Source: Putridiphycobacter roseus
GTDB lineage: Bacteria > Bacteroidota > Bacteroidia > Flavobacteriales_D > Crocinitomicaceae
DNA: 64,000 bases
Assembly (NCBI RefSeq): GCF_003234935.1
Contig: NZ_QKSB01000013.1
Coordinates: 1-64,000, forward strand
Reading direction: 5' to 3'
Both the position numbers and the translations under genes were made by a program. Positions 8,600-17,298 of the stretch are shown piece after piece. The notes beneath the pieces were generated by a model. That model made no database searches. It saw only the letters and a program-made list of their open reading frames with translations, and was not told where the DNA came from. Each line of letters starts with the position of its first letter. The stretch's first letter is position 1.

Positions 8600-9499
8600 T
8601 CAGGGCGCTTCACTCCATAGTTTGACTTGTTTTGCCCAGTTCATTAAAATAGTTTTTTGCACGTCGAAATCAGCAGCAAATGGTCCACAAACTATTTTTA
8701 ATTCGGTTTGATTGGTTTCTTTATTTTCTACTAATAAAAATTTTTCTGTGTAGTTCTCCTGCTGGTAATCATTTTGGATATAATAATTACCGAATAATAA
8801 AGCCGCATAATTGGCAGTTAAGGTCCCGTTTTTACCATAAAAATAATTTACATTAGTTGTACTTCTCCAATTAGGTTTTAATAATTTTTGCTGGTTTAAC
8901 ACCTGCTTAAAAAGATGGGCATTTTCTGGTTTGGTCATCACGTCCCATATCTTATCTGGAGATGCTAGTATAGGAAGTTGGATGGAAACAAATTGGGTAA
9001 CAGGTATTTTTTTTATGTCATCCGTGCTTACCCATTGAATTTCATTCCATCTTGCACTGCCATTTCCACCGTTTAATAACCTAAAGCCAACCACTGAATC
9101 TTCTTGCACCTGTATTGCTTGTATTACTATAATATAGTCTTCTCTTTTTGAAGAATGATTATAGTACTTTGCCAAGCGTGGTAAAGGCATTACGATAGGT
9201 TTTGCATTTGGATATTTTTCTTGGTCAATATATATCAAAGAGGTCCCATTTTGTGTTTCGCTTTTTGTTGGTAGTCGATCATGTACCACAGGTACATTTT
9301 GCCAATCTGAAATATCTACAGCAGGAAAACCATTTAAATTATCTGGACAGTACCAACCGCCAAAGGAATGTGGCTCCGTTTTAACAGTCGCCACTGCTGC
9401 AGCGGAATGGTTTAACTTGTCTTGGTCATTGTTCTGAGAACAAGCATAAAATGAAAATAGACCCATTATTGTAAGTTGAAATATTATTTTATTATGCAT
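8600..9499 (-). CDS. Lipoprotein with C-terminal SRPBCC-like region
   Basis: The N-terminus is a lipoprotein signal (FSFYACSQNN, Cys about residue 20) followed by a low-complexity linker. Residues about 45-165 have no family I recognise. From about residue 170 the pattern SIQLPILASPDKIWDVMTKP resembles the start of an SRPBCC/START-like ligand-binding domain, ending with FAADFDVQKTILMNWAKQVK. The protein is presumably anchored in the cell envelope. Substrate or partner is unknown; the SRPBCC assignment is a pattern judgement. It is monocistronic. Confidence 0.65.
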   Translation of the reverse strand: MHNKIIFQLTIMGLFSFYACSQNNDQDKLNHSAAAVATVKTEPHSFGGWYCPDNLNGFPAVDISDWQNVPVVHDRLPTKSETQNGTSLIYIDQEKYPNAKPIVMPLPRLAKYYNHSSKREDYIIVIQAIQVQEDSVVGFRLLNGGNGSARWNEIQWVSTDDIKKIPVTQFVSIQLPILASPDKIWDVMTKPENAHLFKQVLNQQKLLKPNWRSTTNVNYFYGKNGTLTANYAALLFGNYYIQNDYQQENYTEKFLLVENKETNQTELKIVCGPFAADFDVQKTILMNWAKQVKLWSEAP

Positions 9500-9980
9500 A
9501 GCGCAATTTTTTAGGTTTTAATTAAAGGTACGTGACATTCATATAAAATAGCTGTTATAGAATGTAAATTAGTGTAAAGTATGCATAAATGGATCTTTTT
9601 ATTTTAATTGGATAGCTTTATTTTTAGCCATTTTTTTTTGAGAAAGCATAATATCTTACAGTCTTATGATGGAACATATTCAGTCTATTGTGTACTGCTT
9701 TTTTCTTTTAAATAATGAACTTTATGTACAGTCAGAAAGAAAAGCAATTATTGAAGATGAACCTTGTGTGTAAAACGTAAATGAAGACAAGGCATTAAAG
9801 TTATACGATTGGAGCATCAGTCTGTCTACAATGGCAATCGTTGTTGAAGATATAGAAATTGAACTGTTTTTGGATGGAGACCACAAAGTCAATGATCGAT
9901 TGAATGTTTCAGACATGATGGTCAAAAGTGTGAAGACTGAAATGTTGTGCATTTCTTTAAGTATTGGTAATTTGTTGTGT
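9500..9980. other. Gene-free AT-rich stretch
   Basis: Only two short, mutually overlapping open frames occur here (9722-9952 minus, 9831-10043 plus). Neither has recognisable composition, a start context or a plausible product, and one runs into the tandem repeat. I see no RNA gene in this part. Confidence 0.5.
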
Positions 9981-10227
9981 TTTGTTTTTCACTGCGTGAA
10001 GTTTTGTTTTTCACTGCGTGAAGTTTTGTTTTTCACTGCGTGAAGTTTTGTTTTTTACTGCGTGAAGTTTTTGTTCTTCACTGCGTGAAGTTTGTTTTTC
10101 ACTGCGTGAAGTTTTTGTTTTTCACTGCGTGAAGTTTTTGTTCTTCACTGCGTGAAGTTTTGTTTTTCACTGCGTGAAGTTTGTTTTTCACTGCGTGAAG
10201 TTTGTTTTTCACTGCGTGAAGTTTGTT
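9981..10227. repeat. Tandem array of 11 palindromic units (TTCACTGCGTGAA core)
   Basis: Eleven copies of ACTGCGTGAAG begin at 9991, 10013, 10035, 10057, 10080, 10101, 10124, 10147, 10169, 10190 and 10211, so the period is 21-23 nt. Each unit is TTCAC-TGC-GTGAA (a 5-bp hairpin with a 3-nt loop) joined by T-rich linkers (GTTTTGTTTT); length changes come from the T-runs. One copy (10057) has TTTACTGC. A related but different palindrome, GTTCAC-TTC-GTGAAC, follows at 10250-10264. There are no unique spacers, so this is not a CRISPR array. Confidence 0.9.
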
Positions 10228-10335
10228 TGTTGTTTTACTAGCACTGCTCGTTCACTTCGTGAACATTGCTTGATGGAAGAATTAATAAGGAGATTTACTT
10301 ACGTGAATCTTAAGGGGGGGAGCTGATCATCAAAA

Positions 10336-10368
10336 ACCATCAAGCGCTGTCGCGCTTGGTTTTTTTTT
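10336..10368 (+). terminator. Hairpin plus T-run, plus-strand terminator-like
   Basis: AAGCGC (10342-10347) pairs with GCGCTT (10352-10357) around TGTC, flanked by CC/GG, and is followed by nine T (10360-10368). No plus-strand gene ends nearby, so it may be a remnant or may insulate the region. Confidence 0.45.
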
Positions 10369-10420
10369 GCCCCATCCGCTCATTGAAGCGAGCTTCATTC
10401 GGGATTGGGCAAAAAAAAAA
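10360..10420. repeat. Nested inverted repeat with T9/A10 flanks
   Basis: T-run 10360-10368 pairs with A-run 10411-10420; GCCCCATCC (10369-10377) pairs with GGATTGGGC (10402-10410) with one mismatch; GAAGC (10385-10389) pairs with GCTTC (10392-10396). The element could terminate transcription from both directions. Confidence 0.6.
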
Positions 10421-10448
10421 CCAGTTTAGAAAATCTAAACTGGTTTTT
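10411..10448 (-). terminator. Intrinsic terminator of tRNA-Met
   Basis: On the minus strand the tRNA CCA end is directly followed by a hairpin (arms 10434-10443 and 10421-10430, loop 10431-10433, extended by A/T pairs) and then a ten-T run (10420-10411). This is a standard intrinsic terminator. Confidence 0.85.
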
Positions 10449-10524
10449 GGTGGCGAAAAGGAGATTTGAACTCCTGACCTCCGGGTTATGAATCCGGCGC
10501 TCTAACCAACTGAGCTACCTCGCC
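10448..10524 (-). tRNA. tRNA-Met (anticodon CAT), CCA encoded
   Basis: On the minus strand the sequence folds as a cloverleaf: acceptor GGCGAGG with TTTCGCC (two G-U pairs at the base), D arm GCTC-AGTTGGTTA-GAGC, anticodon loop TTCATAA with CAT, T arm GGAG-TTCAAAT-CTCC. Discriminator A (10451) and CCA (10448-10450) are encoded. The D-loop and acceptor fit an elongator tRNA-Met; a CAT anticodon can also belong to lysidine-modified tRNA-Ile, which I consider less likely. A promoter and a terminator flank it. Confidence 0.92.
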
Positions 10525-10565
10525 GCACAAACACAAATAAATTGTGTTTTTTTTCTTAGAGGGTG

Positions 10566-10595
10566 CAAATATAATTGATTTTTGATTCTTTCAAA
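10566..10595 (-). promoter_or_regulatory. Promoter of tRNA-Met
   Basis: On the minus strand TTTG (10595-10592), an 18-nt spacer and TATATTTG (10573-10566) match the Bacteroidota consensus TTTG-N18-20-TAnnTTTG. It lies about 40 bp upstream of the mature tRNA. Confidence 0.75.
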
Positions 10596-10611
10596 TCAAA
10601 ATCGTAATTTT

Positions 10612-13059
10612 TTAATCAATTATTTTTGGTGACTTCACTTTTTCCTTTAATAATGCAATTTTCAAGACTTGATCCATGGTCTTAACGTAATGAAATTTAA
10701 GGCCTTTCAAGTAGCTTGGCTTAATATCGTCAATATCCTTTTTATTTTGCTCACACAAAATAATTTCTTTGATATTTGCACGTTTTGCAGCTAAAATCTT
10801 TTCCTTGATTCCTCCAACGGGTAAAACGGCACCTCTTAATGTGATTTCACCAGTCATTGCGAGGTTCTTTTTCACTTTTCTCTGGGTGAATACAGAAGCC
10901 ATTGCGGTTAACATTGTAATCCCTGCAGAAGGACCATCTTTTGGGGTGGCTCCTTCAGGAACATGTACGTGTGTATCCCATCTGTCAAACAAAGAGGAGT
11001 CCACATTGATTAATTCTGCATTTGCTTTTAAGTATTGGTGTGCTAATACTGCAGATTCTTTCATCACGTCGCCTAGACTTCCAGTTAAGGTTAATTTACC
11101 TTTTCCTTTGGTTAAACTTGTTTCAATATATAAAATGTCTCCACCAACTTGCGTCCATGCCAGACCGGTTACCACACCTGCAAATTCATTGCCAATGTAT
11201 TTATCCTTACCGTGTGCAGGACCTAAAATTGTTTTTAATTCATTTTCGTGAACCACTACATTGAATTTTTCGCCCATGGCAATTAATTTTGCGCGGTTTC
11301 GAATAATTTTAGCAATTTTTTTCTCTAAACTCCTTACACCTGACTCCGCAGTATAATCTGTTACTACAATTTCTAAAATTTTATCAGAAATAGAAATATT
11401 AGATTTTTTAATACCATGATTCTCTATCTGCTGTGGAATTAAATGACGTTTTGCAATTTGAATTTTTTCCTCAACAGTATAACCCGATACTTCAATGATC
11501 TCCATTCTATCTCGCAATGGACCTTGAATAGTATTTAAATTGTTCGCCGTAGCAATAAACAAGACTTTAGATAAGTCATAATCTAACTCGACAAAATTAT
11601 CGTTAAAAGTGCTGTTTTGTTCTGGATCTAAAACTTCTAATAATGCAGAAGAAGGATCTCCGTGCGTGTCTCTACCCACTTTGTCAATCTCATCTAATAC
11701 AAATACTGGATTGGATGATTTTGCCTTTCTTAGGTTTTGAATAATTCTACCTGGCATAGCACCAATATAGGTTCTTCTATGGCCTCTAATTTCTGCCTCG
11801 TCATGAACACCGCCTAAAGAAACTCTTACGTATTTTCTCCCCAAGGCTTCAGCTACTGATTTTCCTAAGGATGTTTTACCAACACCTGGAGGACCGTATA
11901 GGCATAGAATAGGGGACTTCATGTCTCCTTTTAGTTTTAATACCGCTAAGTACTCTATAATACGTTCTTTTACCTTGTCTAACCCAAAGTGGTCTCTGTC
12001 TAAAATGGCTTGCGCTCTTTTTAAGTCAAAAACATCTTTTGTTTTTTTGTTCCAAGGTAAATCCAATAATAAATCAATATAATTTAACTGTACAGAATAT
12101 TCTGCACTCTGCGGATTCATTCTTTGGAATTTTTTTATTTCCTTATCAAATGCTTTTTGAATCTTCTTCGACCACTTTTTCTTTGTCGCTCTCTTTTGAA
12201 ATTCTTTTACTTCAGCCTCAATTGGATTGCCACCTAATTCCTCCTGAATAGTACGCATTTGTTGATTCAAAAAGTATTCTCTTTGCTGTTTATCAATATC
12301 AACTTTTACCTTGCTTTGAATCTCGTTCTTCATTTTAAGCATCTTGATCTCGTGCGATAAGTGTACTAACACTTTTTCAATACGTTGATCAATACTTGCA
12401 ATGCTCAATAATTCTTGCTTTTGATGTACATCACTGCTTAAATTCGAAGAAATAAAGTTAGCCATGAAAGTAGGGCTTTCAATATTTTTGATGGCAAAAG
12501 CAGCATCTGAAGGAATGTTTGGTGAGTCTTTAATGATTTTTAAAGCCATTTCTTTCATGGAATCCACCAAAGCTTGGTTTTTGGCTTGGGTCATGTCTAA
12601 CTTCTCGTCAACAATACCTGTCACCAAAGCTTTGAAATAAGGCTCTTCTTGAATGTATGAGTTAATTTTAAATCTTTTTTTACCTTGTATGATAATGGTC
12701 GTTGAACCATCCGGCATTTTTAGTTTTTTAATGATAGTAGCAACCGTACCCAAAGTGTGTAAATCCTCTTTGGTTGGCTCTTGTATATCGGTTTTCTTTT
12801 GTGCTACAACGCCAATCGTTTTATTGGTGTTATAGGCTTCTTCTATTAGTTTGATAGATTTATCTCGTCCAACCGTAATCGGTATTACTACGCCAGGAAA
12901 TAATACGTTATTTCTTAAGGGTAATATGGGTAGTACTTCAGGAATGGATTCCTTATTCATACTATCCTCCTCTTCATCAGAGATGAGCGGAACGAATTCA
13001 GTTTCTTGGTCGATAATGTTTGCTAAGTCTAAAAAATCTTCTTGCATAAAGTCAGACAT
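10612..13059 (-). CDS. lon: ATP-dependent protease La (Lon)
   Basis: This cytoplasmic AAA+ serine protease degrades misfolded and regulatory proteins. The order is an acidic N-terminal extension (1-40), the Lon substrate-recognition domain starting at LPILPLRNNVLFPG (about 43), a coiled middle part, the AAA+ module with Walker A GPPGVGKTS (about 390) and FVLDEIDK, and the protease domain with the catalytic dyad Ser near 711 (KDGPSAGITM) and Lys near 754 (GGIKEKIL). Length 815 is normal. It is monocistronic; the tRNA-Met gene with its own promoter follows. Confidence 0.97.
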   Translation of the reverse strand: MSDFMQEDFLDLANIIDQETEFVPLISDEEEDSMNKESIPEVLPILPLRNNVLFPGVVIPITVGRDKSIKLIEEAYNTNKTIGVVAQKKTDIQEPTKEDLHTLGTVATIIKKLKMPDGSTTIIIQGKKRFKINSYIQEEPYFKALVTGIVDEKLDMTQAKNQALVDSMKEMALKIIKDSPNIPSDAAFAIKNIESPTFMANFISSNLSSDVHQKQELLSIASIDQRIEKVLVHLSHEIKMLKMKNEIQSKVKVDIDKQQREYFLNQQMRTIQEELGGNPIEAEVKEFQKRATKKKWSKKIQKAFDKEIKKFQRMNPQSAEYSVQLNYIDLLLDLPWNKKTKDVFDLKRAQAILDRDHFGLDKVKERIIEYLAVLKLKGDMKSPILCLYGPPGVGKTSLGKSVAEALGRKYVRVSLGGVHDEAEIRGHRRTYIGAMPGRIIQNLRKAKSSNPVFVLDEIDKVGRDTHGDPSSALLEVLDPEQNSTFNDNFVELDYDLSKVLFIATANNLNTIQGPLRDRMEIIEVSGYTVEEKIQIAKRHLIPQQIENHGIKKSNISISDKILEIVVTDYTAESGVRSLEKKIAKIIRNRAKLIAMGEKFNVVVHENELKTILGPAHGKDKYIGNEFAGVVTGLAWTQVGGDILYIETSLTKGKGKLTLTGSLGDVMKESAVLAHQYLKANAELINVDSSLFDRWDTHVHVPEGATPKDGPSAGITMLTAMASVFTQRKVKKNLAMTGEITLRGAVLPVGGIKEKILAAKRANIKEIILCEQNKKDIDDIKPSYLKGLKFHYVKTMDQVLKIALLKEKVKSPKIID

Positions 13060-13191
13060 ATGTTCAGTTTTTTGTCAGTTTGTCATTTAATTAATGAATA
13101 CCTATTTGAAATTGTCAAAAAAAGCTTGTTTTTCTTACTTTTTTGGAATGATTGTATTCAGTCCTGTAGTAAGTCAACCTTTGTGCCAAAT

Positions 13192-14325
13192 TTAAACAGT
13201 CTGGTATAAATATTTTAATAGATCGATATCAGCAGGACTTAAAGTAATATTTCTTCTTTTCATCATGTTAGTTGCTACTTCAATGGCTTTATCGAATTTA
13301 AATTGATCGTTTAATCCCCAGGAAAAAGAAGGGATGTATTTGGGTGGAAATCCGCCGCCAAATACATTGGCAGATACGCCAATAACTGTGGCGGTGTTTA
13401 ACATGGTGTTTATACCTGTTTTGGAATGGTCACCCATCATCACCCCGCAAAATATATTATCCGTTTGAACCAAGGTCTTGGTTTTGTAACTGTGTATTTT
13501 TAATTTTCCGTAATTGTTTTTTAAGTTGGATGAATTGGTGTCGGCACCTAGATTGCACCACTCGCCAATTACAGAATTACCAATAAACCCGTCATGACCT
13601 TTGTTACTGTAGCCTTGAAGAATACAGTTTGATATTTCTCCTCCAACTTTACATTCTGGACCAATAGTAGTCGCGCCGTATATTTTAGCGCCCATTTTAA
13701 CCGTACTGTGTTCGCCCAAATAAAAAGGGCCACGGATAATAGCACCTTCCATTACTTCCGCATCCTTGTCTATATATATAGGACCAGTATTACCATTTAA
13801 AATAGCACATTCAATTTTTGCTCCAGGTGCAACGAAAATATTTTCACTACCCATCACTTGATTACTGTCACTAATAAGTGCGCTTTGCTTGTCTTTGGTC
13901 AATAAATTGAAATCTATTTTAGCCGCAGCTTCATTTTTTTGGAACAAATCCCATATTTCATGTAGGAGGATTGAAGTTTTGCAAAGTGAATCTATTCTGT
14001 TCGCATTTTTTTCGCCCTTCGTACAAATCCATTCATTGTTTAAATATAAGGACTGGTTGTTTTGTAGGCTTTGAATTTCTTGAATTAATGTAACGCCAGG
14101 CTTACAATTTGCTGCAATGTGATAATCCGCAGTTTCATCCGCTGGAAAAAGTGTTTGCAAATAGGATTCAGTCTGGTAAAATGTGTCAGTTTTTGAAAAG
14201 TTTAATAATCGCTGCCATGTTTCTTCAATGGTTAACATACCAAGCCTTAGTTTTGCAACTGGTCGGGTTAAGGTGAGAGGAGCGAAATTTAAATGCTTGT
14301 CGTTATCAGAAAACTGTATTTTCAT
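13192..14325 (-). CDS. Alternative GlmU-family sugar nucleotidyltransferase/acetyltransferase
   Basis: This belongs to the Bacteroidota-specific alternative GlmU family, thought to make UDP-N-acetylglucosamine for peptidoglycan and lipopolysaccharide. The N-terminal half (1-160, containing FAPLTLTRPVAKLRLGML) resembles a reduced nucleotidyltransferase domain. The C-terminal half (about 165-330) is a left-handed beta-helix of hexapeptide repeats (VMEGAIIRGPFYLGEHSTVK). The family function is assigned by homology; a canonical GlmU elsewhere in the genome cannot be excluded. It lies downstream of the L31 gene with a terminator between them, so it probably has its own promoter. Confidence 0.85.
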   Translation of the reverse strand: MKIQFSDNDKHLNFAPLTLTRPVAKLRLGMLTIEETWQRLLNFSKTDTFYQTESYLQTLFPADETADYHIAANCKPGVTLIQEIQSLQNNQSLYLNNEWICTKGEKNANRIDSLCKTSILLHEIWDLFQKNEAAAKIDFNLLTKDKQSALISDSNQVMGSENIFVAPGAKIECAILNGNTGPIYIDKDAEVMEGAIIRGPFYLGEHSTVKMGAKIYGATTIGPECKVGGEISNCILQGYSNKGHDGFIGNSVIGEWCNLGADTNSSNLKNNYGKLKIHSYKTKTLVQTDNIFCGVMMGDHSKTGINTMLNTATVIGVSANVFGGGFPPKYIPSFSWGLNDQFKFDKAIEVATNMMKRRNITLSPADIDLLKYLYQTV

Positions 14326-14343
14326 AAAATTTTGGGTAAAAAA

Positions 14344-14365
14344 AAAGCCTCAAAATTGAGGCTTT
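14344..14365 (-). terminator. Terminator of the L31 gene
   Basis: AAAGCCTCAA (14344-14353) and TTGAGGCTTT (14356-14365) form a 10-bp stem; on the minus strand it is followed by a T-run (14346-14338). Confidence 0.85.
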
Positions 14366-14388
14366 ATAAAAGTATAAATAATTTTTAA

Positions 14389-14646
14389 TTATTTCTTTAA
14401 ATTTTTACCGTATCTGTTCTTAAATTTATCGATTCTACCTGCAGTATCCACAAATTGTAATTTTCCAGTAAAGAATGGGTGAGATTTTGAAGAAATATCC
14501 AATTTAATTAATGGATACTCATTACCATCTTCCCATTGAATAGTCTCGTTAGAAGGTGCACATGAATTGCATAAAAATGCATACTCGTTAGTCATGTCTT
14601 TAAAAATAACTTTTCTGTACTCTTCTGGGTGAATTCCTTTTTTCAT
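14389..14646 (-). CDS. rpmE2: 50S ribosomal protein L31 type B
   Basis: Large-subunit ribosomal protein L31 of the type B group. MKKGIHPEEYRKVIFKDM at the N-terminus and the SHPFFTGKLQFVDTAGRIDKF signature region near the C-terminus identify it; 85 residues is the usual length. It contains a CNSC motif at about residues 26-29, where type B proteins usually lack the zinc-binding cysteines, but the second cysteine pair of zinc-binding L31 is absent. A good Bacteroidota promoter lies upstream and a terminator downstream, so it is a monocistronic unit. Confidence 0.96.
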   Translation of the reverse strand: MKKGIHPEEYRKVIFKDMTNEYAFLCNSCAPSNETIQWEDGNEYPLIKLDISSKSHPFFTGKLQFVDTAGRIDKFKNRYGKNLKK

Positions 14647-14692
14647 TTTAATTCTATATTAATGCGTCAATTTTATTTCCGAAATCGGAGTG

Positions 14693-14722
14693 CAAATGTA
14701 TTAAATTTATTTTTAATAACAA
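14693..14722 (-). promoter_or_regulatory. Promoter of rpmE2
   Basis: On the minus strand TTG (14722-14720), a 19-nt spacer and TACATTTG (14700-14693) match the Bacteroidota TTG/TAnnTTTG promoter. The start codon is about 45 bp downstream. Confidence 0.8.
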
Positions 14723-14784
14723 TAAATATAATCGTAAAATAATTTTATTTAAATTACGTATACTATCTTTGAGGTAACAAATTT

Positions 14785-16170
14785 ATGAAAAATATTCTAA
14801 CCCTTACTGTACTATTACTATTAATTTTTGCATCCTCTTGCAAGAAAAATACAATATTATCTAAAGAAAATTTGAGTTTCTCGGTAGATACGGTCTTGTT
14901 CGATACCGTTTTTACCACCATTGGGTCGACGACTAAAAGATTGAAATTTTACAATAAAAATACTTTGCCTATCCTGGTTGAAGAAATTGAATTAATGGGG
15001 GGAAGTAATTCTCCTTTTAATATTAATGTAGATGGTGTTTCAGGGGATAGTTTTGAAGCGGTTACTTTAAAAAGCGACGATTCTGTTTTTGTATTTGTAG
15101 AGGTTACCCTCTCGGTGAACAACGGAATCCTTCCTTTGGTTATTGAAGACTCTATCCGTTTTAAAACCAATGGCAAAAATCAATATGTCAAGCTGGTGGT
15201 TTGGGGACAAGATGCCTATTTTCATGTCAATGAAATTGTAAGTGATAACGAACCATGGATGAACGATAAACCACATGTAATATATGGTATTGCAGGTGTT
15301 GGTTTTCCAGGTGTAGATTCTAATTTAACCTTAACTATTCCAGCAGGTACAGAAGTGTTTGGACATAAAAATTCTTACCTCTATGTCTATAAAAGTACTT
15401 TAGTAATCAATGGTTCCTATGAAAATGAAGTCCTCTTTAAACACGATAGATTCGAGTCTTACTATGATGATCAAGCAGGGCAGTGGGGTGGAATTATTCT
15501 GACCCAATCAAAAAACTCAGTCATCAATTATGCCAAAATTGAAAATGCAGCCATTGGATTGCGCGTAGATACTACTGGTGGACCACAAACTTTATTATTG
15601 CAGAATACCATCATTCAAAATAGTCAGTTTTATAACTTGTTTTTAAATGCAGGACCCATTGTCACTGTTGAGAATTCTGTTTTTGGTGATGCAGGAATCA
15701 TTTCTGTTTATCTTTTTGCTGGCGGAGAAGCAAAATTCAAGCATTGTAATATGGTAAATTATTGGAAGGGCTCAAGGGGCGGACCAAGTTTTGCCATTAA
15801 AGATTATTTTGAAGTAGAAAATACGATTTACATCAGGCCTTTTTTGAATACCAGTTTTGATAACTGTATCATGTACGGCAATGTGGAAAATGAATTGGTG
15901 GTCGATACCATTGCTACAAGTCCAGCACCTTTTGATGTCGTATTTAGAAACTGCTTATCTAAAAGAGAAGAGGTTTATAATTATACTAATTTTACAAACA
16001 TGATTTGGAATCAAGATCCATTGTTTACTGATGTATTCACTTTTGATTTTCATTTAATGGACGCTTCTCCATTGTTTGGTGCAGGAAATAATTTAACTGG
16101 TCTTACAACAGATATAACTGGTAGCGCAAGAAATGTAAGTACACCAACGATTGGTGCTTACGAAAATTAG
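14785..16170 (+). CDS. Lipoprotein with predicted right-handed parallel beta-helix
   Basis: A lipoprotein signal (IFASSCKKN, Cys about residue 19) leads into an N-terminal beta-sandwich-like part (30-145; SVDTVLFDTVFTTIGSTT is typical of Bacteroidota proteins with this layout). It is followed by a beta-helix region (about 150-420) with IPAGTEVFGHKNSYLYV, GGIILTQSKNSVINYAKIEN and INYAKIENAAIGL-type rungs, ending in LTTDITGSARNVSTPTIGAYEN. The ending resembles the choice-of-anchor beta-helix proteins. It probably faces the cell surface. A TATCTTTG element at 14764-14771 could be the -7 promoter box. The stop overlaps the convergent gene by 4 bp. Confidence 0.8.
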   Translation: MKNILTLTVLLLLIFASSCKKNTILSKENLSFSVDTVLFDTVFTTIGSTTKRLKFYNKNTLPILVEEIELMGGSNSPFNINVDGVSGDSFEAVTLKSDDSVFVFVEVTLSVNNGILPLVIEDSIRFKTNGKNQYVKLVVWGQDAYFHVNEIVSDNEPWMNDKPHVIYGIAGVGFPGVDSNLTLTIPAGTEVFGHKNSYLYVYKSTLVINGSYENEVLFKHDRFESYYDDQAGQWGGIILTQSKNSVINYAKIENAAIGLRVDTTGGPQTLLLQNTIIQNSQFYNLFLNAGPIVTVENSVFGDAGIISVYLFAGGEAKFKHCNMVNYWKGSRGGPSFAIKDYFEVENTIYIRPFLNTSFDNCIMYGNVENELVVDTIATSPAPFDVVFRNCLSKREEVYNYTNFTNMIWNQDPLFTDVFTFDFHLMDASPLFGAGNNLTGLTTDITGSARNVSTPTIGAYEN

Positions 16171-16505
16171 TTAACGGTAAAGCTAGCAGAATCCTTAGCA
16201 CTTTCTCCTAAGAAAGAAAAGTCACTATAGGTCACCAATTTTACTTGGTAACTCCCCGGAGTATCAAATTTCTGAACAAAATAGATGTCATTCCAACCCA
16301 TAGTATTTTCAACTGCGGAATCAGGTCCGATTATTGTCCAAGCATAACTCCATTCATTTTCTGAACAAGAGGTGAAAGTGATTGATTCTCCGGTATTAAT
16401 GGTAGTTTTATCCATTTCAATACAAGCGGTTACTGTCTTGTCTTTGTTACAAGCAATGGTGAAAATACTGAGAATTGCTAATAAAAATAAAAATGATTGT
16501 TTCAT
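16167..16505 (-). CDS. Small PKD-domain lipoprotein
   Basis: The lipoprotein signal (LSIFTIACNKDK, Cys about residue 19) is followed by a single PKD/immunoglobulin-like domain (about 30-112): TTINTGESITFTSCSENEWSYAWTI, a VQKFDTPGSYQVKLVTY core and SASFTVN at the end. PKD domains mediate protein or carbohydrate contacts at the cell surface. It is convergent with the beta-helix lipoprotein gene and overlaps its stop by 4 bp. Confidence 0.8.
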   Translation of the reverse strand: MKQSFLFLLAILSIFTIACNKDKTVTACIEMDKTTINTGESITFTSCSENEWSYAWTIIGPDSAVENTMGWNDIYFVQKFDTPGSYQVKLVTYSDFSFLGESAKDSASFTVN

Positions 16506-16716
16506 GGATAACGTTTTGACAAATATATAAAAGAATCAAAAGTAATCATTTAATATTTACAGATTGAAATCAACAATTTAATATGAATTAAACAAAAGTA
16601 GCCACAAATGTAATAAAACCGGGCTTTTTGCGTTTAAATGGATAAGTTGTAACCAATTCTTTAAAGTTGGTTATGCTAATGCAAGAAAAAAAAACCAAAA
16701 CCAAAACAAAGTAATT

Positions 16717-17298
16717 ATGCCAATTAATCCCATTTACCATCACACAGAGGAAAAGCTAAAAGAAGAGCTTCTGTGGGTGCAAGCGGCGCAAAAAAATCCA
16801 AAGCGGTTCGCGCCACTTTACGACAAGTATTATGAACAAATCTTCCGGTATATCTACCAGCGGATGGACGATAAAGAACTTGCTTTTGATGTCACCAGTC
16901 AGGTGTTTTTAAAAGCCATGAATAACATTGAAAGATATGAATATAGAGGTGTCCCGTTTTCGTCGTGGTTATACAGGATCGCCAAAAGTGAAGTCTATCA
17001 ATCGTTTAGAGATAAGAAAGCCAAGAGAACTGTTAGTATTGAGTCTTTTCAATTAGAAGGGATGATAGAGGAATGGGAGGAAGACCGAACAGAAGACAAT
17101 CGAAAAGTACTGCTGAGTATTATTGGCGGTTTAAAAGAAGAGGAAGTTCAGTTGGTGGAGATGCGTTATTTTGAAAAACGATCTTACCGAGAGATTGGAG
17201 AAATATTGGAGTTGACTGAAAACAACGCCAAAGTAAAAACGCATAGAATAATAAATAAAATGAAAAAAATTTATAGAAAATCATATGGACAATTATAA
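16717..17298 (+). CDS. ECF-family RNA polymerase sigma factor
   Basis: This is a sigma-70 family protein with regions 2 and 4 only. Region 2 covers about 25-95 (APLYDKYYEQIFRYIYQRM, then FSSWLYRIAKSEVYQSFRDKK for promoter melting). Region 4 covers about 130-185 (VQLVEMRYFEKRSYREIGEI helix-turn-helix, then NAKVKTHRIINKMKK). Length 193 is normal for ECF. The downstream gene overlaps by 14 bp and encodes a single-span membrane protein, the usual arrangement for an anti-sigma factor, though that partner is not a recognised anti-sigma family. Confidence 0.92.
   Translation: MPINPIYHHTEEKLKEELLWVQAAQKNPKRFAPLYDKYYEQIFRYIYQRMDDKELAFDVTSQVFLKAMNNIERYEYRGVPFSSWLYRIAKSEVYQSFRDKKAKRTVSIESFQLEGMIEEWEEDRTEDNRKVLLSIIGGLKEEEVQLVEMRYFEKRSYREIGEILELTENNAKVKTHRIINKMKKIYRKSYGQL

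Noticed and set aside
9722..10043. Two overlapping short ORFs (9722-9952 minus, 9831-10043 plus)
   Set aside because: They lie opposite each other, match nothing recognisable, and the plus-strand one runs into the tandem repeat; treated as chance frames.
9981..10227. CRISPR-like array
   Set aside because: Units are contiguous with only short T-rich linkers and no unique spacers of normal length, and no cas genes are present.
10527..10546. Hairpin AACACAA/TTGTGTT as terminator of lon
   Set aside because: The T-run lies on the plus-strand side, so it does not fit termination of the minus-strand lon transcript; only a weak bidirectional role is possible.
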